DNA from: CAVQGM01 sp963712065
Lineage (GTDB): Bacteria > Actinomycetota > Acidimicrobiia > Acidimicrobiales > Acidimicrobilacustridaceae
Length of the DNA stretch: 64,000 nucleotides
Direction: 5' to 3'
Assembly (NCBI GenBank): GCA_963712065.1
Contig: CAVQGM010000001.1
Coordinates: 1,116,001-1,180,000 of the forward strand
Shown here: piece after piece, positions 58,037 through 64,000 of the stretch
Numbering within the stretch: the stretch's first letter is position 1
How the letters are laid out: each line of letters begins with the position of its first letter
Made by a program: the position numbers and the translations under genes
The notes under the pieces: model-generated
Database searches by the model: none
Told to the model about the DNA's origin: nothing
What the model saw: only the letters and a program-made list of their open reading frames with translations

Positions 58037-60083
58037 TCAGGCGACCGACGCGCTGAGGGCCTCGAACAGGATCGGCGCCACCCAGGCGCCGCCCTCCTCC
58101 GAGTAGTGGCCGCCGTCGCGAGGACGGAGCGTGACGTCGTCCACCCGCTCGGGACAGGGAGGTCCGTCCGGGCAGACGATGGCGGCGAGGTCGACCACGC
58201 GGGTGTCGGCGGGGTTGGCTGCGGCGTAGCGCCGCAGCAGCTCGTTGAGGTGCACCATCCGCTCCACGTTCTCGGCATCGGCGGCGCCGAGGTCGGACGT
58301 GGCCGCGTTGGGGGGCTGCAGGGCCAGCACCAGCACCGCGTCGCTGTCGCGCAGGATGCGGGCCTTCGCCTCGTCCACGAGACGGAGCAGCACCTCGTCG
58401 GCCTCCGGGGTGCCGAACTCGTAGCTGGTGCCATCGACCACCCGGTCGGCGGTCTCCCACGTGCCCATCCACACGACCGTCGAGGCCCCGGTGCGGGCCG
58501 CCAGCCCCTCCTGGAAGCCGGGGAGCGCCGTCTCGCACTCGGCGGCCCACGCGATCGGCTCCGATCCGACGGCGGCCAGGCCGGTCACCATGGAGCACCC
58601 GGGCAGCGCAGCCGAGCCGAACACGATGCCCGCCGAGGACGCGTAGTCGCCGAGGGCCGGCGCGAGGGAGGCGGCGATCGAGTCGCCCATGAGGGTCACC
58701 CGTCCGAGGGGGCGTGGGGCCGTCGGGTCGAGCGGCGCAGTGGCCGTGGGTGGGGTGTCGGCGGGGACCGACGGCCCCACGGCGAGCACGTTGGTGGGGT
58801 CGGCGACCAGGTAGTCGGGCGGAGGCGACGCCTGGCGCGACTGCACGAGGATCACGCCGACCACGGCCACGACGGCCACCGGCGCGGCCAGCCAGGCCGT
58901 CCGACCGTGGAGCCAGCGACCGCGGCGGATCGGCTGCTCCAGCAGGTAGTACGACGCCGTCGTCGCCCCCAGGATCAGCGCGGCCCGCAGCAGGAACAGC
59001 GCCCACCCGTCGAGTCCGGTGGTGCCCTCGTGGACGAACACGATGACCGGCCAGTGCCACAGGTAGAGGCCGTACGACACGGCACCCACCCAGCACAGCG
59101 CCGGCCACGACAGCGCCCGACCGATGCCCACCGGGGAGGCGGCGATGGCGACGATGACGGCGACGACCGCCAGCTCGAACACCAGGAAGCCCCACGGGTA
59201 CAGCCAGGCGTCACGGTCCTCGGCCACCACGAACCACACGACCATGACGACGGCGCCGACGAGGCCGACGAGCTGGGCGGCCCGTCCCTGCGTCGACGCG
59301 AGCAGGGTGCGGGGACCCAGCCGGGCACCCGACGTGCGCAAGGCGTGTGGGCGCCACGCGAGGGCGACGGCGGCGAGCGCCCCGATGAGCAGGCCGTGGG
59401 CCCGGGCGTCGGTGCCGTAGTAGGCGCGCGAGGGGTCGCCCTCGGTGAACAGCGCTCCCATCACCGCCAGCGAGGCGACCGTGCCGGCCAGGCACAGGCC
59501 GACGAGCACGCGGACCCGGCCGCGCGCGAGGTGGAGGGCGGCCACGAACAGCAACGGCCACACCAGGTAGAACTGCTCTTCGATGGCGAGCGACCAGGTG
59601 TGGCGGAGGGGCGACGCCGCCGACATGAGGTCGAAGTACGACTGGTCGCTGAACACGAAGTGCCAGTTCGCGCCGTAGAAGAGCGTCCACAGCCCGTCGG
59701 CCCGCAGGTCGCCCAACCGGTCCGGGGGGAGCTGGATCGCCCCCCAGACGGCGACCACGACGAGGACCACGAACAGCGCGGGGAGCAGGCGGCGGGCCCG
59801 TCGCACCCAGAACGCGCCCAAGTCGGTCGCGCCCGGACCGGCCCCACTCCACGAGCAGGAGCGACGTGATCAGGTAGCCCGACAGGACGAAGAAGGTGTC
59901 GACGCCGAGGAAGCCCCCGGGGAGCCAGCCCGCTCCGAAGTGGTAGGCGACGACGCTGAGCACGGCGATGCCGCGGAGCCCGTCGAGGGCGGGCAGGTGC
60001 GGGAACCGGGTCGGGAGGTCGGCCACCCCCGCCACCGGCAGCGCACCGTCTTGCTGGTCCTCCTGCTCGGTGTCGACGACCAC
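58037..60083 (-). pseudogene. Acyltransferase-3/SGNH fusion protein with one frameshift
   Basis: The N-terminal part is FPHLPALDGLRGIAVLSVVAYHFG and FFVLSGYLITSLLLVEWGRSGR, the start of the OafA acyltransferase-3 family. At about 59828 one extra base moves the frame; it resumes as TDLGAFWVRRARRLLPALFVVL, followed by the remaining membrane helices and a C-terminal SGNH domain (VTLMGDSIAASLAP; DGGHYSEEGGAWVAP). The intact protein would O-acetylate cell-surface glycans. GTG at 60083 has GGAG 4 bases upstream. It may be a pseudogene or a sequencing error. Confidence 0.82.
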
Positions 60084-60142
60084 GTCGCTCCTCGTCCGAT
60101 CGGGCGGTCGCGATGGTACGGGGCGACCGGGCCCGTTGGGGC

Positions 60143-61177
60143 TCAGGCGACGGCGGCGGCCAGCATGGCGAACAACGTCGGGGCGAGCCAGGCCGCGCCT
60201 TGCTCGGAGTAGTGCCCGCCGTCGTCGGGCCGGGGTCGGATCCCGTCGACCTCGATCGGGCAGGGCGGTCCCCCCGGGCACACGACGGCGGCCATGTCGA
60301 CGACGCGGGTGTCACCAGGATGGCGCGCCGCGAAGTCGCGCAGCAGCCCGCCGAGGTGGACCATCCGGGCGACGGCGTCGGGATCGGGGGAACCGAACGA
60401 GGTGGGGGCGTTCGGGGGCTGGACGGCGACGACGAAGATGGCGTCGCTACCGGACAGGAGCCGATCCTTGGCCTCGGCCAGGAGCCGCAGCACCACCTCG
60501 TCGGCCTCCGGGGTGCCGAAGCGGTAGAAGCGGCCGTCGACCCACCGATCGGCGGTCTCCCACGTGCTCATCGCCACCACGGTCGAGGCGCCCTGGCGCG
60601 CCGCCAGACCCTGTTGGAGCTCGACGATCCTCTCCTGACAGCCCTCGACCCCCGGCACCGCGGTGCCGTCGGGAAACGCGGTGACGCCGGTCACGACGCC
60701 ACAGCCCGACATGAACGCCGTCCCGAGGGGGATGCCCTGGGCGTCGGCGTAGGACTGGAACCCCGGGGCGAGGGACGCGGCGACCGAGTCGCCGATGAGG
60801 GTCACCCGTCCGAGCCGTCGAGGCGCGGGCGGTGGCGGCGGAGCGGGGGCGGGGGCAGAGGCGGCGGTGGGCGCGGGCGAGGTGACCGGGACCGGCGCCT
60901 CGGTCGGGGGTGGGGGCGGGGTGGTCTCGGGCGCGGGTGCCGTCGACGTCGTGGTCGTCGACGATCCGGTGGGGCGACCGGTCATCGAGACCTGGGTGCC
61001 GGCGGTGACCTCGTCGGTCGGCGCCGGGTCATCACCCGCGGCGACCACGAGCACGGCCACCGCCGCCGCCACGGCCACGAGGGCGGCGAGCGAGACGGCC
61101 ACCAGGCGGACCGCGGACGCCGGCTCGCGTCGCGACGCCGGCTCCTCGACCGAGGCGACCTCGCGACCATCGACCAC
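60143..61177 (-). CDS. Membrane-anchored SGNH-domain protein, paralogue of its neighbour
   Basis: A 344-residue protein with a cytoplasmic tail, one membrane helix (LVAVSLAALVAVAAAVAVLVVAAG), a Thr/Pro/Ala linker, then an SGNH domain: RLGRVTLIGDSVAASLAPGF, STWETADRWVDGRFYRFG, DDGGHYSEQGAAWLAP. The domain is clearly related to the C-terminal domain of the adjacent acyltransferase, so it arose by duplication. It is probably an extracytoplasmic acyl-transfer partner. I chose the GTG at 61177, 8 bases after GGAGG, over the GTG at 61186. Confidence 0.82.
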   Translation of the reverse strand: MVDGREVASVEEPASRREPASAVRLVAVSLAALVAVAAAVAVLVVAAGDDPAPTDEVTAGTQVSMTGRPTGSSTTTTSTAPAPETTPPPPPTEAPVPVTSPAPTAASAPAPAPPPPPAPRRLGRVTLIGDSVAASLAPGFQSYADAQGIPLGTAFMSGCGVVTGVTAFPDGTAVPGVEGCQERIVELQQGLAARQGASTVVAMSTWETADRWVDGRFYRFGTPEADEVVLRLLAEAKDRLLSGSDAIFVVAVQPPNAPTSFGSPDPDAVARMVHLGGLLRDFAARHPGDTRVVDMAAVVCPGGPPCPIEVDGIRPRPDDGGHYSEQGAAWLAPTLFAMLAAAVA

Positions 61178-61285
61178 CGTGGACACCTCCGTGTCGGCGA
61201 CGCCGGCCCTCGCCGGCGACGCCGGACGATCGTAGGGGCCGTCCGAGCCGGATTTCGGTCGCGTCGCCTCGGGTCGGCACCCGGG

Positions 61286-62524
61286 TCAGCGGCGGGCGGC
61301 GAGCACCGCCTCGGCCGTCCGGCGCCCGGAGAACAGCGCGCCCTGGATCGACGCCGTGTCGCGGTGGTCGCCGCAGACGAACCGCCCGCCCCCGAGCGCG
61401 ACCGCCCGACGGGGCGAGAACGGCGGCCGCTGGTCGGGGTGGCCGTGCGGGATGCGATCGACGCGCAGCACGTCCCACCGGGCGACGTCGGCACCGAACC
61501 AGCCCCTGAGCTGACGCCGGGCCGCGTACGCGAGCAACGCCGGTGGGGCGATCCCGTCGGGGCCCGGCACGGCGGCCACGACCAACGCCCGGCCCGGTGG
61601 GGCGTACCCGGGGGCCACCTCGCTCATCACCGCCAGGTTCTTGACCGGGCCCGAGCGGGCCCCGTCGAGCACCACGAGCCGATCCGTGAGCGGCGCTCGG
61701 TCAGCGGCGAACCACACCGCCCCCGCCGAGCGCGAGCCGGGGTCGGGCAGGTCGAGCAACCGAGCGGCGGTGGGCCCGTCGGTGGCCACGACCAGGGCCG
61801 CACCCCGCACTGCGTCCCCCGACGAGAGCCGTGCCGTCGTGCCCTCGATCGCCTCGACGGCGACCCCGAGGCGGACCGCGCCGTCGGGCAACGGCGCGGC
61901 GATCAGCTCGGGGAGCCGGCCCATCCCCCGATCGGGGACGGCCGCGTCACCGGTGGCCAACATGCGGAAGATCACCTCGAACCGCCGGCGCGAGACCTCG
62001 AGGTCGGGGTCGAGCTGGATGCCCGCGAACAGCGGCCGGAAGAACCGCTCGATGATCGTCATCGAGAAGCCGAGCTCACGGAGCCGGTCGAAGGTCGACT
62101 CGTCGGGTCGACGCAGCAGGTCCGGTACCGAGCCGCGGCGCACCGAGGCGCGCAACCCGAGCACCCGCAGCTTGTCGGCCAGCGTCCCGATGCGGGCGGT
62201 GGCCGTGGGCAGCAGGTCCCGGGGTCGACGCAGGGGATCGCCGACCCGCTGGAAGCCGTCGCCGAGCCAGACGAGCGCCCCCGGGTCGAATCGGCGGAGA
62301 TCGAGGGCGTCGAGGTCGACCAGGCGGCCCAGCTCGGGGTAGGCGGTGAGCAGGATCTGGAAGCCGCGGTCGAGGCGGAAGCCGTCGATCTGGTCGGTGC
62401 GCACCCGGCCACCGACGGCGTCGGACGCCTCGAGCACGGCGACCGTCCGCCCGCCGGCGACCAGGGTCCGGGCACAGGCCAGCCCGGCCAGCCCCGCCCC
62501 GATCACCACCGCGTCGACGTCCAT
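61286..62524 (-). CDS. FAD-dependent amine oxidase-like protein
   Basis: A 412-residue protein: DAVVIGAGLAGLACARTLVAGG, EASDAVGGRVRTDQIDGFRLDRGFQIL, and the C-terminal FVCGDHRDTASIQGALFSGRRTAEAVL. The order matches the flavin amine oxidase/protoporphyrinogen oxidase/carotenoid desaturase superfamily. HemY is unlikely because the family-specific blocks are missing. I chose the ATG at 62524, preceded by GGGGA. It is divergent from the hydroxyacid oxidase. Confidence 0.82.
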   Translation of the reverse strand: MDVDAVVIGAGLAGLACARTLVAGGRTVAVLEASDAVGGRVRTDQIDGFRLDRGFQILLTAYPELGRLVDLDALDLRRFDPGALVWLGDGFQRVGDPLRRPRDLLPTATARIGTLADKLRVLGLRASVRRGSVPDLLRRPDESTFDRLRELGFSMTIIERFFRPLFAGIQLDPDLEVSRRRFEVIFRMLATGDAAVPDRGMGRLPELIAAPLPDGAVRLGVAVEAIEGTTARLSSGDAVRGAALVVATDGPTAARLLDLPDPGSRSAGAVWFAADRAPLTDRLVVLDGARSGPVKNLAVMSEVAPGYAPPGRALVVAAVPGPDGIAPPALLAYAARRQLRGWFGADVARWDVLRVDRIPHGHPDQRPPFSPRRAVALGGGRFVCGDHRDTASIQGALFSGRRTAEAVLAARR

Positions 62525-62673
62525 GCTGCTCCCCTCGCGCCTGCGCCGCACGACGGCCTCCGCCATCCGGGTGTCATCCACCCCGCAGCAACCCTCCGGG
62601 CCGCAGCCCGGGAACCCCGATGCTGCCCGACCGGCACGGGGGCTGCCCAACGGGGGCACGGTCGCCGGCGCGG

Positions 62674-62679
62674 CAAGAT
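62674..62679 (+). promoter_or_regulatory. -10 element of the 2-hydroxyacid oxidase gene
   Basis: CAAGAT lies 6 bases before the GTG at 62686, the same hexamer and spacing as at the DUF167 gene. Confidence 0.5.
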
Positions 62680-62685
62680 GGCCGG

Positions 62686-63792
62686 GTGCCCGACCCGACC
62701 GGCCCCGACCTCGACCGACTCGTCCGCTACACCGACTTCCTGGCCGCCGCCCGCGAGCGACTCGACGCCGAGGCGTTCGACTACTACCGCAGCGGGGCCC
62801 TCACCGAGTGGACGCTGCGTGAGAACGAGGCCGCGTTCGGCCGCTGGCGGTTCCACAAGCGGGTGATGGTCGACGTGTCGGCCATCGACACCCGCGCCAC
62901 CCTGCTCGGCACCGACGTGGCCTTCCCGGTGCTGGTCGCGCCCACCGCCTTCCATCGCCTGGCCCACCCCGACGGCGAGCTGGCCACCGCCCGGGCCGCC
63001 CTCGCCGTCGACACGATCATGGTGAACTCGACGCTGTCGACCACGTCGCTCGAGGACGTGGCCGCCACCGGCGTGAAGCGGTGGTTCCAGCTCTACGTCC
63101 TGAAGGACCGCGGCCGCACCGCCGCCCTGGTCGAGCGGGCGGCCGCCTCGGGGTTCACGGCCATCGTCCTCACCGTCGACGCCCCGACCATCGGCATCCG
63201 CTACGCCGACCAGCGCAACCGCTTCACCCTGCCGCAAGGGCTGCACCTGGCCAACGTCGACGCCGAGATGCCCGGCGGCGCCGGCTCGGGGCTGCGGGGG
63301 TTCAGCGAGCAGTTCGACCAGGCGCTGACCTGGCGTGACCTCGAGCGGTGGTGCGGGACGGTCGGCCTCCCCGTCGTGGCCAAGGGCGTGCTGAGCGGTG
63401 ACGACGCCCGGCGGGCGGTCGATGCCGGGGCGGCGGGCGTCGTCGTGTCCAACCACGGAGGCCGCCAGCTCGACGGCGATCCGGCCACCCTCGACGCCCT
63501 GCCCGACGTCGTCGAGGCGCTGGCCCGGTCGGGCGCCGACGGGGGCACGCCGACGGTGCTGCTCGACGGGGGGATCCGCTCCGGGCCCGACGTGGTGAAG
63601 GCGGTCGCCCTCGGCGCCGACGCGGTCATGGTCGGTCGTCCCGTCCTCTGGGCCCTGGCGGCCGCCGGCGAGGCGGGGGTGGCCCGCCACCTCGGTCTGC
63701 TGCGCGACGAGGTCACCGACACCCTCCGCCAGGCGGGCGTGCCCCGCCTGGCCGACGTCGACCGGTCCCTGGTCCGCCCGTCGGGTGCGTGA
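62686..63792 (+). CDS. FMN-dependent alpha-hydroxy acid oxidase/dehydrogenase
   Basis: A 368-residue TIM-barrel flavoenzyme of the LldD/glycolate oxidase family: FDYYRSGALTEWTLREN, VLVAPTAFHRLAHPDGE, WFQLYVLKDRG, VVSNHGGRQLD (catalytic His and substrate Arg, about 257-267) and LLDGGIRSGPDVVKAVALGAD (FMN phosphate). It oxidises L-lactate, glycolate or another 2-hydroxyacid. With larBC elsewhere in the window a lactate link is tempting but unproven. The start is fixed by CAAGAT 6 bases upstream. Confidence 0.9.
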   Translation: MPDPTGPDLDRLVRYTDFLAAARERLDAEAFDYYRSGALTEWTLRENEAAFGRWRFHKRVMVDVSAIDTRATLLGTDVAFPVLVAPTAFHRLAHPDGELATARAALAVDTIMVNSTLSTTSLEDVAATGVKRWFQLYVLKDRGRTAALVERAAASGFTAIVLTVDAPTIGIRYADQRNRFTLPQGLHLANVDAEMPGGAGSGLRGFSEQFDQALTWRDLERWCGTVGLPVVAKGVLSGDDARRAVDAGAAGVVVSNHGGRQLDGDPATLDALPDVVEALARSGADGGTPTVLLDGGIRSGPDVVKAVALGADAVMVGRPVLWALAAAGEAGVARHLGLLRDEVTDTLRQAGVPRLADVDRSLVRPSGA

Positions 63793-63825
63793 CCTCCGAC
63801 CCCGACACCGTCGCCCCGTCGCGCC

Positions 63826-63831
63826 GATAAT
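63826..63831 (+). promoter_or_regulatory. -10 element of the CoA-transferase gene
   Basis: GATAAT lies 6 bases before the GTG at 63838. Confidence 0.5.
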
Positions 63832-63837
63832 CGACCT

Positions 63838-64000
63838 GTGCGGCACCACCTCGAACCCCTCCCGCCGGAGGCCGTCTTCGATCACATCCGTCCGAAGGAC
63901 GACGTCGTCGTCCCGCTCGCCAACGGTGAGCCGGTCGCCGTCGTCGACGCCCTCGAGGCCGACTACGAGCGCCTCGACGGCGTCCGCATCCACCAGATGC
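63838..64000 (+). CDS. Acetyl-CoA hydrolase/transferase family protein, N-terminal part
   Basis: The first 54 codons before the right edge: LPPEAVFDHIRPKDDVVVPLANGEPVAVVDALEADYERLDGVRIHQM. The LANGEPxxxxDAL and GVRIHQM wording fits the 4-hydroxybutyrate/butyrate/acetate CoA-transferase family. The catalytic glutamate lies outside the window. GTG follows GATAAT by 6 bases. Confidence 0.72.
   Translation, partial: MRHHLEPLPPEAVFDHIRPKDDVVVPLANGEPVAVVDALEADYERLDGVRIHQM

Overview
This is a gene-dense window of very high G+C sequence with many GTG starts. Its contents are typical of Actinomycetota and most suggestive of an Acidimicrobiia-type bacterium. That placement is an inference from an F420-type luciferase-like oxidoreductase, an ArsC of the mycothiol-coupled kind, a DUF222/HNH nuclease, a fused CydDC, many acyl-CoA dehydrogenases and SDRs, and GTG-led leaderless genes. 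I see no CRISPR array, intact insertion sequence or prophage.

Layout. About 1-10.6 kb is a polyamine uptake and catabolism island: a nitrilase-type amidase, two class III aminotransferases, an aminobutyraldehyde dehydrogenase, a complete PotABCD importer, alanine dehydrogenase and an Lrp/AsnC regulator. About 10.6-19.4 kb holds housekeeping and lipid genes: VOC, SDRs, a nucleotidyltransferase, a nitrilase, an acyl-CoA dehydrogenase, a PaaX regulator coupled to an MBL hydrolase with a divergent cupin, and a fatty acid desaturase. About 19.4-24.6 kb has larBC back to back with pheA, two tRNA-Ser, a lipoprotein transglycosylase, tRNA-Arg and an orphan antitoxin-like excisionase-fold protein. About 24.6-30.8 kb is a six-gene run (two acyl-CoA dehydrogenase-fold enzymes, enoyl-CoA hydratase, nitroreductase, DUF305, MBL protein) followed by a secreted fasciclin protein. 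About 31-35.1 kb carries a proteasome-type protease, an SOS-controlled dinB with two frameshifts, arsC and a frameshifted HNH nuclease. About 35.1-41.1 kb is the cytochrome bd operon cydA-cydB-cydDC. About 41.3-50.4 kb contains small proteins, a nitronate monooxygenase, a RetSat-like oxidoreductase, a GT-C glycosyltransferase and a sulfur module (sulfide:quinone reductase, TusE/DsrC, DsrE, methyltransferase, DsbA-like) behind a CsoR/CstR-type inverted repeat. About 50.5-64 kb has a Tat-exported DUF1800/DUF1501 pair, a DEAD-box helicase, an LLM oxidoreductase, a membrane protein, an acyltransferase-SGNH protein (frameshifted) beside an SGNH paralogue, an FAD amine oxidase-like protein, an FMN 2-hydroxyacid oxidase and the start of a CoA-transferase.

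The clearest unexplained signal runs through the whole window. About twenty genes begin at a start codon placed 6 bases (sometimes 7-8) after a hexamer with A at position 2 and T at position 6. This reads as a uniform leaderless promoter design. It fixes many starts, places likely operators exactly on the -10 element (LexA box at dinB, KstR-like palindrome at an SDR, inverted repeat at the desaturase), and reveals one divergent pair (larB/pheA) whose two -10 elements occupy almost the same base pairs. Other highlights are three 9-bp-phased TTCGTT repeats in front of the orphan antitoxin-like gene beside tRNA-Arg, and four frameshifts concentrated in otherwise intact genes.
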